Of a stretch of DNA of 64,000 nucleotides, positions 26,114 through 33,979 are shown piece by piece (the stretch's first letter is position 1; every line of letters begins with the position of its first letter). The notes below the pieces were generated by a model, which worked only from the letters and a program-made list of their open reading frames with translations, made no database searches and had not been told where the DNA came from. The DNA is from Vreelandella zhaodongensis (GTDB lineage: Bacteria; Pseudomonadota; Gammaproteobacteria; Pseudomonadales; Halomonadaceae): NCBI RefSeq assembly GCF_013415115.1, contig NZ_JACCDD010000002.1, positions 124,001 to 188,000 of the forward strand, given 5' to 3'. The position numbers were made by a program, and so were the translations under genes.

Positions 26114-27040
26114 ATGGAACAACTCGCTAAGCGCCGCCACTACCAAGCTTGGGTGCTAGCTGCACGCCCCCGCACGCTACCGCTGGCGTGTGCCTCCATT
26201 CTACTGGGCAGTGGGCTTGCGGCTAGTGCGGACGCTTTTAATAGTGTGGTGCTTTTGCTTGCCCTGCTAACAGCCGTTGCACTTCAGGTACTCTCTAACC
26301 TAGCCAACGATTACGGCGATGCCGCATCGGGTGCTGACGACGAGCAGCGCATAGGCCCTGCGAGAGCGGTCTCTTCCGGCTTACTAAGCCCCGAAGCCAT
26401 GCGTAGAGGAATGATGATGACTGCAGTGGTCGCCGCGCTATTCGGTCTTTTATTGCTGTTTGCCGCCTTTGGGAACCAGTGGGGACAGATTCTCACCTTC
26501 ATACTCTTAGGCGCTGCCGCGTTGCTGGCAGCGGTGACCTATACTGTTGGGCTAGGTGGAACCCCTTACGGTTACCGTGGACTGGGGGATATTGCCGTCT
26601 TTATGTTTTTCGGGGTGCTGGGTGTATTAGGCACCTATTATCTCCACGTACAGCAACTAAGCTGGCTGCCGTTTTTGCCTGCCGCAGCTTGCGGGCTACT
26701 GGCCACCGCGGTACTCAATGTGAATAACATTCGAGACATCGAAAGCGATGCACGTAACGGCAAGATTACCCTGGCGGTGCGGCTGGGCCGCGCTAACGCG
26801 ATCAACTACCACTGGACGTTGCTGGGGTTGGCACTGCTGCTTACCGTGATCTACTTAGTTGTTCTGCCGGTGCCGTTGCTGAGTTGGAGCTGCCTGCTGG
26901 TGGCCAAGCCACTAACGGATGCCGCACGAACATTAAGTAATACCCGCGATGGCGCGACTCTGACTGGGATGCTAAAGAAAACAGCCCTCTCGACGCTGCT
27001 TTACAGCGTATTGCTCTCCATTGGCTTAGCGCTTTTTTAG
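26114..27040 (+). CDS. menA: 1,4-Dihydroxy-2-naphthoate polyprenyltransferase
   Basis: The 308-residue inner-membrane prenyltransferase of the UbiA family has about eight to nine spans. The two Asp-rich motifs that hold the prenyl diphosphate-Mg are visible: ANDYGDAASGADDEQ at about 64-78 and NNIRDIESDARNGK about 145 residues later. RPRTLPLACASILLGSG at the N-terminus is typical of MenA. It attaches the side chain to DHNA to give demethylmenaquinone. It stands apart on the plus strand but directly divergent from doxX-menFDH, completing the pathway except for the DHNA-CoA thioesterase and methyltransferase. Confidence 0.95.
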   Translation: MEQLAKRRHYQAWVLAARPRTLPLACASILLGSGLAASADAFNSVVLLLALLTAVALQVLSNLANDYGDAASGADDEQRIGPARAVSSGLLSPEAMRRGMMMTAVVAALFGLLLLFAAFGNQWGQILTFILLGAAALLAAVTYTVGLGGTPYGYRGLGDIAVFMFFGVLGVLGTYYLHVQQLSWLPFLPAAACGLLATAVLNVNNIRDIESDARNGKITLAVRLGRANAINYHWTLLGLALLLTVIYLVVLPVPLLSWSCLLVAKPLTDAARTLSNTRDGATLTGMLKKTALSTLLYSVLLSIGLALF

Positions 27041-27071
27041 TCGGTGTTTAAAGCAGTGCTCTGTCAAGTAT

Positions 27072-27095
27072 TCAGCGGGGTAACCACCCCGCTGA
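27072..27095. terminator. Hairpin between convergent menA and monooxygenase genes
   Basis: TCAGCGGGGT (27072-27081) and ACCCCGCTGA (27086-27095) form a perfect 10-bp stem with an AACC loop. It sits between two convergent genes and has no T-run. Confidence 0.6.
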
Positions 27096-27124
27096 CAACC
27101 TCCAAACGTTGACCAACACGAGCC

Positions 27125-27427
27125 TTACAGCACCACCTCATAACCTTCAAATTTGGGTGGACCAAGGTAAATACCTTCGGGTGACTTGGCATTGGCGTGG
27201 GCTTTGCGAAACGCCTCTGACTTGGTCCAGGCGCGGAAGGCAGCTTCCGATTCCCATACGCTGTGGGAGATAAACACAGTGTGATCTTCCTGGCTTTCGC
27301 CCTGCAGCATTTGGAATTGCTTAAAGCCTGGCACTTCATCCAGGTGAGAATCGCGGTTACGCCACACCTCCAAGAAGTCCTCCTCGCGACCTGGGGCAAT
27401 CCGAAAACGGTTCATAGCGATATACAT
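27125..27427 (-). CDS. Antibiotic-biosynthesis-monooxygenase (ABM) domain protein
   Basis: The 100-residue dimeric alpha/beta ABM ferredoxin-like fold protein has MYIAMNRFRIAPGREEDFLEV at the start, DEVPGFKQFQML, SHSVWESEAAFRAW and a closing strand. The family includes heme-degrading IsdG/HmoA-type enzymes and small quinone-forming monooxygenases. The WESEAAFRAW-plus-SEAF pattern is closer to the HmoA/YhgC side. No heme locus is nearby, so the substrate is open. It starts with a good GGAGAG site and is divergent from the photolyase remnant. Confidence 0.8.
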   Translation of the reverse strand: MYIAMNRFRIAPGREEDFLEVWRNRDSHLDEVPGFKQFQMLQGESQEDHTVFISHSVWESEAAFRAWTKSEAFRKAHANAKSPEGIYLGPPKFEGYEVVL

Positions 27428-27529
27428 GCACTCTCTCCTATTGGGTTGTCTAAAACGACAGCACAGCGGCCTGCCTCTTACGATGATTATCGCTTGATGG
27501 TAACGTCATGGTTTGATGAAAAATAGTTT

Positions 27530-27933
27530 ATGACGAATAGTCCTCAACCGTCAGGATACGGCATGGCTAAGGCTCTCATCCAGGTCGTTTGGTTTAAACG
27601 TGATATGCGCATTCATGATCATGCGCCGCTTTCCAACGCGGCTGCAGCAGGGCCTGTATTGCCGCTGATTCACTCATCGACCTTGCCAAGGTACTGGCAA
27701 CACTGGGACTGCCATTGTGCATTTGGCAAGGCGATACCCCGGAATTGTTAACCTCGCTACGGCCTCATTACGGCCACATTGCCCTTCACTCTCACCAGGA
27801 AGCTGGCAATGCCTAGAGTTTTGAACGGGACAAACGAGTCCATACGGGGTGCCAAGCCAACGGCGTGGCTTGGCAGAAAGCCCGCCAGCAGCTTTCCCTG
27901 TTTGATGATGGCAGCGTTAACAATAGAGCATAA
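27530..27933 (+). pseudogene. Decayed cryptochrome/photolyase-family gene
   Basis: The first frame reads IQVVWFKRDMRIHDHAPL and then GPVLPL, the unmistakable start of a DNA photolyase/cryptochrome. At about 27667 homology moves to another frame: DSLIDLAKVLATLGLPLCIW, then QGDTPELL and IALHSHQEAGNA. This is followed by a TAG where the family usually has Trp or Tyr, then SFERDKRVHTGCQANGVAW, then directly RQQLSLFDD, a C-terminal-looking end. It therefore carries a short deletion with frameshift, a nonsense codon and loss of most of the FAD-binding body (some 400 codons). No functional product is expected. Confidence 0.85.
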
Positions 27934-28298
27934 GAGCTATTAGCCAGCTAGTTATCTAGTTAAACAAATAGCAAATAACTATAGCCAATTAATTCGTGCC
28001 ATTTTCACATCACAAAAATATTACATAACACTACAAAAGCCCAAGGTCACAGCAAAATAATCACCACCACCGCAGTTAACGTAGATTAAACATCAACTAT
28101 ATCTGATAAATACCTGATCTGAGCGAATAAGCACCGCGCTCAGAAGCATCGCTATTGACATCAAAACCGTAGGAATTGACAAAAAGTTGGCTTGACGAAC
28201 TTCTATGGTAATTAGGCACGTGTTGCCTTTTCAACGACAACTCAACGAACGTGTTAATCGCAGCACAATGATAAATCGAACAAAGCAGGGAAACTAAC
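27934..28298. other. Intergenic region before the tripartite transporter operon
   Basis: About 365 AT-rich bases with no convincing gene. An 8-bp tandem pair (CTAGTTAT/CTAGTTAA, 27948-27963) is present. The region presumably contains the tctC promoter, but I see no clear -35/-10 pair or operator. The ribosome site before tctC is modest (CAGGGA). Confidence 0.4.
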
Positions 28299-29276
28299 AT
28301 GCACATTAAAAGAGCTAAAATTGCCACTGCTGTCAGCGCTGCCTTCCTGACATGCGCCGCTGGTTTTGCTACCGCAGATAACACTCCCAGCCTTGGAAAT
28401 GACCCTATTCGCATCGTAATGCCCTACGGAGCTGGCGGTAGTACCGACATCACTGCCCGTATTATTGCGGCTAATGCGGCTGAGCACTGCGGCACACGTA
28501 TTGACGTGGTTAGCATGCCTGGAGCCGGGGGCATGGAAGGCTTACAGTTTGTCGCCGATGCAGAGCCTAATGGCCACACCATTTTGATGGCCGATTACTC
28601 AGCAACCATTACCCAAACGCTAACAGAAGAAACTGACTGGGAAGTTGAGGACTGGGCACCGATCGTACATCTCACCGACTGGAAACCGACTGTTTACGTA
28701 AAAGCCGACCACGAGATTCAAAGCATAGAAGAGTGGGTAGCGTTGGCCGAAGCAGAACCGAATTCGTTAGTGTTTGGCCATGCCGACCCTCTTAGTTTGG
28801 TTCACTTGCCGCTCGTACTGCTTGAGATGGAAACCGGCATTCAAAATGTTCACTTACCCACAACCGGTGGTGGCGAGACACGCACAATGATCCTCGGTGG
28901 CCACATTGATTTAGGCATGACGCTCCCGCCGTCTATTGTTTCTAATGTAAATTCTGGCGAAGTTACCGCAATAGGTGTGTTTGCAGACGAGCGCTCCGAC
29001 GTATTACCTGACGTTCCGACCTTTAAAGAGGCGGGTTACGACGTATCGTTTGAGGCTCCTCTTCTGGTTTACACCTACTCCTCTGTGCCTGAGTCTATTC
29101 AGCAAGAGCTCTCCGAATGCATCATGAAGGGCCTTGAGTCGGATACTGCACAAACCATGAGCACCCAAGCATCCGCTGGCTTGAATAACGTGCAAGGGCT
29201 GGAAAGCGCTCAAGCTATTTATCGCGATACAACCGTGCGCGTTAAAGAAGTATTGGCAGCTATTAACGAAGAATAA
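28299..29276 (+). CDS. tctC: Tripartite tricarboxylate transporter substrate-binding protein
   Basis: The 325-residue periplasmic Bug/TctC-type binding protein has a signal peptide to about residue 26 (AGFATA). RIVMPYGAGGSTDITARI is the ligand-contacting loop near the N-terminus, VVSMPGAGGMEGLQFVADA follows, and LPDVPTFKEAGYDV marks the second lobe. Two cysteines in the mature protein (EHCG near 67 and SECI near 276) could form a disulfide. The family binds citrate, other carboxylates, nicotinate or similar acids, and the ligand is unknown here. First gene of tctC-tctA-tctB. Confidence 0.92.
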   Translation: MHIKRAKIATAVSAAFLTCAAGFATADNTPSLGNDPIRIVMPYGAGGSTDITARIIAANAAEHCGTRIDVVSMPGAGGMEGLQFVADAEPNGHTILMADYSATITQTLTEETDWEVEDWAPIVHLTDWKPTVYVKADHEIQSIEEWVALAEAEPNSLVFGHADPLSLVHLPLVLLEMETGIQNVHLPTTGGGETRTMILGGHIDLGMTLPPSIVSNVNSGEVTAIGVFADERSDVLPDVPTFKEAGYDVSFEAPLLVYTYSSVPESIQQELSECIMKGLESDTAQTMSTQASAGLNNVQGLESAQAIYRDTTVRVKEVLAAINEE

Positions 29277-29293
29277 CGCCTGTCCCTGGCCCC

Positions 29294-29316
29294 AGCCTCG
29301 GTAACTTGCCGAGGCT
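29294..29316 (+). terminator. Intercistronic hairpin between tctC and tctA
   Basis: AGCCTCGG (29294-29301) pairs with CCGAGGCT (29309-29316) over a 7-base loop, followed by ATTTCATT. It lies in the 75-bp gap between the binding-protein gene and the permease gene. Partial termination or mRNA protection there would raise binding protein relative to permease, as is common in binding-protein transporters. Confidence 0.55.
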
Positions 29317-29351
29317 ATTTCATTCTACAAGAGTCTCGCCGGAGAGCGCTG

Positions 29352-30866
29352 ATGCTTGATCTTATTATTCAGGCCAGTCAGTTGGCCTTTCATCCTTACG
29401 TGTTGATGTATGTTTTTCTAGGCGTTCTGCTTGGCATCACCCTAGGTGCAATACCTGGCCTTTCAGGCGATATGGCCATCGCACTACTGCTACCTTTTGT
29501 CTTTTTCTTAGAGCCTGCCATGGCAATGGGGTTGCTGGTAGGTATTTATAAAGGCGGCTTATTTGGTGGCTCAATTTCAGCTATTTCCTTTGGCGTGCCG
29601 GGTACGCCAGGAGCGGCTGCAACAAGCATTGATGGCTATCAAGCAAAACTCAAAGGTAAACCCAGCAAAGCCCTGCATACAGCGCTGTATTCCTCTGTCA
29701 TTGGCGATACCACCAGTGACTTAGTGTTAATTTTTATCGCTGTGCCTCTGGCTGCCATTGCACTGACCTTTGGCCCCATTGAGTTTTTTGCTCTTTATGC
29801 GTTTTCGTTAATTCTCATTGCTGCTCTCAGCCAAGGTATGGTCGCTAAAGGGCTTGCCGTTGCTGCCATTGGTATTTTATTGGCGATGATCGGGCGCGAC
29901 CCCATCACTGGTGCGGTTCGTTTGACCTTTGGTATTCCAGGGCTTGCTGGCGGGTTAAGTCTTATACCTGTACTGATCGGTATCTTTGCGATTTCGGAAG
30001 TAGTTTTCCAAGGCGCTAAGTTGTGGCGGCGTAAAGTTGACAAGCTTATGGACGATGTCGCCGAACAGGCCAGCTTGCTTCAAGGTTATGACATTAGCAA
30101 AGACCAATTAACCTGGGCTGAGTTTAAGTCAACGCTGAAAGCGACCTATATTGGTGCAGCGGTGGGTACCTTTATTGGAGCACTCCCTGGTGCTGGCCAA
30201 TCGCTTGCAGCCTTTATGAGTTACGGCTTGGCACAGCGTTTTTCCAAGCGCCCAGAAGAGTTTGGCAAAGGGTCTTTAGAGGGGATTGCCAGCGCGGAAT
30301 CGGGTAATAGTGCTACCGCAGGCTCCACGTTTATTCCTCTTTTTGCCTTCGGGATTCCCGGTAGTGCGACAGCAGCTCTCTTCGGTGCCGCCTTCATTTT
30401 GATGGGCATGACACCCGGGCCAAGCCTGCTGAGTGATAATACCGAGATTATTTATGCGCTATTCTTCACGTTGATTTTTGCAAACTTAGTCAACTTGGTT
30501 CTCGGCAAACTGCTACTGCCTTACTACTCGCGCATTGCCATGATCCAGCCTGGCTATATGATCCCCGCCGTGTTTATTTTAGCGATTGTGGGTACCTACG
30601 CTGCCAATAATTCGACGATGGATGTTTGGGTATTACTCTTTGCCGGTTTGCTAGGTATTACCTTGAAGCTGTTGAGCTTCCCGTTAGCACCGTTGGTGCT
30701 TGGCTTTATTATCGGCCCAGGCGCAGAGCGAGCGCTTCGTCAGTCAATGATTATGGGGGGTGGCGACTGGTGGGTGTTAGTGAAAAGCCCCATTGCGATT
30801 GGCTTCTATATCGCTGCTTTCGCTTTGATTCTGCTCTTCACGTTGGCATTGAGGGCTAAAAAATGA
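29352..30866 (+). CDS. tctA: Tripartite tricarboxylate transporter large permease
   Basis: The 504-residue inner-membrane protein has about 12 spans. The TctA signatures GAIPGLSGDMAIALLLPF near the N-terminus, GLFGGSISAISFGVPGTPGA, and the repeated-half GALPGAGQSLAAFMSYGLAQ with FAFGIPGSATAALFGAAFIL are present. These conserved glycine/proline loops form the substrate path for sodium- or proton-coupled uptake. The stop overlaps the tctB start by ATGA. Confidence 0.94.
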   Translation: MLDLIIQASQLAFHPYVLMYVFLGVLLGITLGAIPGLSGDMAIALLLPFVFFLEPAMAMGLLVGIYKGGLFGGSISAISFGVPGTPGAAATSIDGYQAKLKGKPSKALHTALYSSVIGDTTSDLVLIFIAVPLAAIALTFGPIEFFALYAFSLILIAALSQGMVAKGLAVAAIGILLAMIGRDPITGAVRLTFGIPGLAGGLSLIPVLIGIFAISEVVFQGAKLWRRKVDKLMDDVAEQASLLQGYDISKDQLTWAEFKSTLKATYIGAAVGTFIGALPGAGQSLAAFMSYGLAQRFSKRPEEFGKGSLEGIASAESGNSATAGSTFIPLFAFGIPGSATAALFGAAFILMGMTPGPSLLSDNTEIIYALFFTLIFANLVNLVLGKLLLPYYSRIAMIQPGYMIPAVFILAIVGTYAANNSTMDVWVLLFAGLLGITLKLLSFPLAPLVLGFIIGPGAERALRQSMIMGGGDWWVLVKSPIAIGFYIAAFALILLFTLALRAKK

Positions 30867-31351
30867 ACCATACTCTCATTAAGGAGCTACTGGCCGCGGC
30901 TGTTGTTTTATCGCTCGGGATCGCTGGACTGATCCATATACAGCTAGGCGCTTGGAGACCAGCGCCCTTGGTTCCCTCCTACATCATGCCGCAAACCGCT
31001 TATTACTTCTTGATTGCTTCGGGCGTCTGGATATTAGGTGCCATCGGCCTGTTCGCTATCCGCAAGCGCTTAGCCAACCTAGCACCACCTAACGCAGAGC
31101 AACATGACCTGATAGCCGTAGGAGTATCCGTGTCGGTGATGCTAATAGGCGCAGTGTTTTACTTCCTGGCAGTGCTTAACATTGGGCTAGTGGTTTCAAC
31201 CGTGCTGTTTAATGCAATATTAGTTGCTGTATTGGCCCCTAATGCTTCATTAAAAACAGTGTTGATTGTTCCGCCACTGGTTGGCCTTGTCGTGTGGCTA
31301 CTTTTTATCAAGTTAATCGGCATGACATTACCGACGCCCCTGCTATTTTAG
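30863..31351 (+). CDS. tctB: Tripartite tricarboxylate transporter small membrane subunit
   Basis: The 162-residue protein has four hydrophobic spans, the size and topology of TctB. Sequence conservation in this family is low, and the call rests on topology, the ATGA overlap with tctA and operon order. The order here is binding protein, large subunit, small subunit; classical tctCBA operons have the small subunit gene between the other two. Confidence 0.88.
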   Translation: MNHTLIKELLAAAVVLSLGIAGLIHIQLGAWRPAPLVPSYIMPQTAYYFLIASGVWILGAIGLFAIRKRLANLAPPNAEQHDLIAVGVSVSVMLIGAVFYFLAVLNIGLVVSTVLFNAILVAVLAPNASLKTVLIVPPLVGLVVWLLFIKLIGMTLPTPLLF

Positions 31352-31391
31352 CAAACGGGAATAAGCGCAATCTGAACGAGGTGTAAGCAAT

Positions 31392-32606
31392 GTGAAGACC
31401 CCAGGAGAGATAGCACATCATCCGTTTGCAGTGATGTTTTCGACTACCTTGGTTCTCGCTTACGCCTCATTGATAGCACTCTACCCGGCTGCCATCGCGC
31501 CCGAGCTGGCTCAGTCTCTGGGAGTATCGTCTTCGGCAGTCGGGCTTCAGCTTAGCCTTATTTTCGGCGGTGCTATATTGTCATCCCTGATCGGGGGCCC
31601 CCTCACAAGACGCTTGGGGCCCTGCCGAACAAGCCAGCTGTCGCTTGGGCTGTTAGGCAGCGGCGCTCTCTTTCTCTCGGTACCCACACTACCCTCCTTT
31701 GCTATCGCTTCGTTAGTGGCTGGCCTTGGCTATGGGCTGACAAACCCTGCGGCCTCATTGCTGCTTGTCCGCTTCACACCCAGCCAGCATCGTGGGCTTA
31801 TCTTTTCTATCAAACAGACAGGTGTTCCTTTAGGAGGAGTGCTGGCAGGCGCAACGGCACCGCTCATCGCTGTCACGTTAGGTTGGCAGACCGGTTTGTG
31901 GCTGTATGGCGCACTGGCTGTTGTCGGTATTTTGTTACTACAACCCAACACCTCCTACTGGGACGATCAGCGAACGCCTGGAACACCATGGCTTTCACGA
32001 CCATTTACTGGGGTCGCGTTAGTATGGCAGCAGCCTTCATTACGCTATGTGGCTTTATTGAGCCTCTGTTTCGCGACAATTCAGCTTTCAATATCCGCCT
32101 TTACCGTCGCTCTGCTGGTAGAGGATATCGCGTTCAGTTTAGTGGATGCGGGGCTGGTAATGTCGGCGCTTCAGGTCAGTGGAGTACTGGGACGTATTAC
32201 TTGGGGGTGGCTAGGTGATCAGTTGGGAAGCCGTTTTCTGACGCTTCTTATCATTGCAGCCACGACGGCTCTAGGCTGTATGCTGATTGCCTCTATGTCA
32301 GCGTCTTGGCCAAACATTCTGGTCGTTACTATTCTGTGCTTAACGGGCTTTGCCAGCTTAGGCTGGAATGGTGTATTTATGGCTGAGGTTGCACAACTCT
32401 CGCCAACAAACCGCGTAGCAGATGCAGCGGGGGGCTGCTTGGTATTTACCTATAGCGGCGTGCTATTCGGCTTGCCTCTGTTCGCCTCATTGCACGCTTG
32501 GCTCGGTAACTATCCCAGTGTTTTTGGTTTATTGTCTGGATTAGCCCTTGCCAGCATAGGCTTTCTTTGGCTCGCCCATTCAAACCGACACACCAGTACG
32601 TCTTAG
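31392..32606 (+). CDS. MFS transporter
   Basis: The 404-residue protein has twelve hydrophobic spans and the MFS motif A-like loop GGPLTRRLGPCRTSQLSLG between spans 2 and 3. A second copy-like loop (WGWLGDQLGSRFLTLL) follows span 8. The start is GTG at 31392 behind GAGGTG. It follows tctB by 40 bp and may be co-transcribed with the carboxylate transporter. The substrate cannot be predicted. It resembles the cyanate/NreB-like or YfmO-like general MFS exporters rather than a sugar porter. Confidence 0.82.
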   Translation: MKTPGEIAHHPFAVMFSTTLVLAYASLIALYPAAIAPELAQSLGVSSSAVGLQLSLIFGGAILSSLIGGPLTRRLGPCRTSQLSLGLLGSGALFLSVPTLPSFAIASLVAGLGYGLTNPAASLLLVRFTPSQHRGLIFSIKQTGVPLGGVLAGATAPLIAVTLGWQTGLWLYGALAVVGILLLQPNTSYWDDQRTPGTPWLSRPFTGVALVWQQPSLRYVALLSLCFATIQLSISAFTVALLVEDIAFSLVDAGLVMSALQVSGVLGRITWGWLGDQLGSRFLTLLIIAATTALGCMLIASMSASWPNILVVTILCLTGFASLGWNGVFMAEVAQLSPTNRVADAAGGCLVFTYSGVLFGLPLFASLHAWLGNYPSVFGLLSGLALASIGFLWLAHSNRHTSTS

Positions 32607-32630
32607 TTATACGAATAATTCGTTTTAAAA

Positions 32631-32672
32631 CCCGCCCATCACCAACAGCTTGCGCTGTTTGACGAAGGCGGG
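32631..32672. terminator. Nested hairpin between convergent MFS and gabT genes
   Basis: An inner stem AACAGC/GCTGTT (32644-32649 with 32654-32659, TTGC loop) lies inside an outer CCCGCC/GGCGGG pair (32631-32636 with 32667-32672). TTTTAAAA lies just before it. The position between convergent stop codons fits a bidirectional terminator. Confidence 0.55.
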
Positions 32673-32696
32673 CTTGGAGGTATCTAAAAGAGCGAC

Positions 32697-33971
32697 TTAA
32701 CTAAGTGCTTCCAGAGACTCCTCGATAATGCTCAAGCCCTCTTCCAGCACTGCAGACGACACCGTCAGCGGCACCAGAATGCGGATGCTGTTGCCGTAGA
32801 AACCACACGAAAGAAGAATCAGGCCTTTCTCACGGGCTTTGGCACAAAGGGCGCCGGTGAGCGCTGTATCTGGCTTGCCTTCGCTATTGAGCAGTTCAAA
32901 CGCCGCCATGGCGCCGAGCTGGCGGCCATGGGCAACGGCAGGGAAGCGTTCTTCCCATACCGCGAAACGTTCGGCCAGCATTTTGCCCATCTGTTCGCTG
33001 CGCGCCAGGATATCTTCTTCTTCGATCACCTCGATGACCGCCAGCGCCGCTGCGCAGGAGAGCGGGTTGCCGCTGTAGGTGCCACCCAGGGAGTTGGGGC
33101 CAGAGGCGTCCATCACTTTGGCACTACCCACAACCGCCGATAGCGGCATGCCGTTCGCCAGGCTCTTGGCGGTGGTGAGGATGTCCGCTTCAATACCGCT
33201 ATGTTCGAGCGCAAACAGCTTGCCGGTACGGGCAAAGCCAGACTGCACTTCATCGGCGATCAGCAGAATGCCGTGCTCGTCACACAGCGCACGTAGCGCT
33301 TTCAGGTAATCCGGTGAGGCGATGTAGAAACCGCCCTCGCCCTGTACCGGCTCAATCACGATGGCCGCTGTACGGTGCGGGGCAATATCGGTTTTGAACA
33401 GCGTGCGAATAGCGTCTAGCGATGCTTCTTCGCTGATACCGTGCAGCGGGTTGGGGAACGGCGCGCGGAACACATCACCCGGCATCGGGCCGAAGTCATT
33501 CTTATAGGGCAGTACCTTGCCGGTCATGGCCAGCGTCATCATGGTACGGCCGTGGAAAGCACCATCGAATGTGATAATGCCTGTACGGCCAGTCGCCGCG
33601 CGGGCGATCTTCACGGCGTTTTCCAGCGCTTCAGCACCGGTATTCACCAGCATTGCTTTACGCTCGGGGCCACGCACCGGCGTCAGTTCACAAAGTTTTT
33701 GGCACAGCTGCACGTAAGGGGCGTAGGAGATCACTGCCGCGCTGGTGTGCATGACTTTTTTCAGCTGCGCTTCAACGGCGGCAACAATTTTTGGATGGCG
33801 ATGGCCCAGGTTGAGCACACCAATGCCGCCCGCGAAGTCGATCCAACGGTTGCCATCGGCATCCCATAACTCGGCGTTTTCAGCGCGCTCGGCAAACTGG
33901 GTGGTAGGCGTGGCGGCACCGTTAGCCACATAGCGATTTTTCAGTTCGTTCAATTCTTGGTTATTCATCAT
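32697..33971 (-). CDS. gabT: 4-Aminobutyrate--2-oxoglutarate transaminase
   Basis: The 424-residue class III PLP aminotransferase has FAGGIGVLNLGHRHPKI, MLVNTGAEALENAVKIARAA and DGAFHGRTMMTLAMTGK. IADEVQSGFARTGKLFALEH has the cofactor aspartate, and TTAKSLANGMPLSAVVG has the PLP lysine. It moves the amino group of GABA to 2-oxoglutarate, giving succinate semialdehyde. It is 8 bp downstream of gabD, with AAGGAAAAC before the ATG pair. It serves as the drain for GABA made by both polyamine routes in this window. Confidence 0.95.
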   Translation of the reverse strand: MMNNQELNELKNRYVANGAATPTTQFAERAENAELWDADGNRWIDFAGGIGVLNLGHRHPKIVAAVEAQLKKVMHTSAAVISYAPYVQLCQKLCELTPVRGPERKAMLVNTGAEALENAVKIARAATGRTGIITFDGAFHGRTMMTLAMTGKVLPYKNDFGPMPGDVFRAPFPNPLHGISEEASLDAIRTLFKTDIAPHRTAAIVIEPVQGEGGFYIASPDYLKALRALCDEHGILLIADEVQSGFARTGKLFALEHSGIEADILTTAKSLANGMPLSAVVGSAKVMDASGPNSLGGTYSGNPLSCAAALAVIEVIEEEDILARSEQMGKMLAERFAVWEERFPAVAHGRQLGAMAAFELLNSEGKPDTALTGALCAKAREKGLILLSCGFYGNSIRILVPLTVSSAVLEEGLSIIEESLEALS

Positions 33972-33979
33972 CGTTTTCC

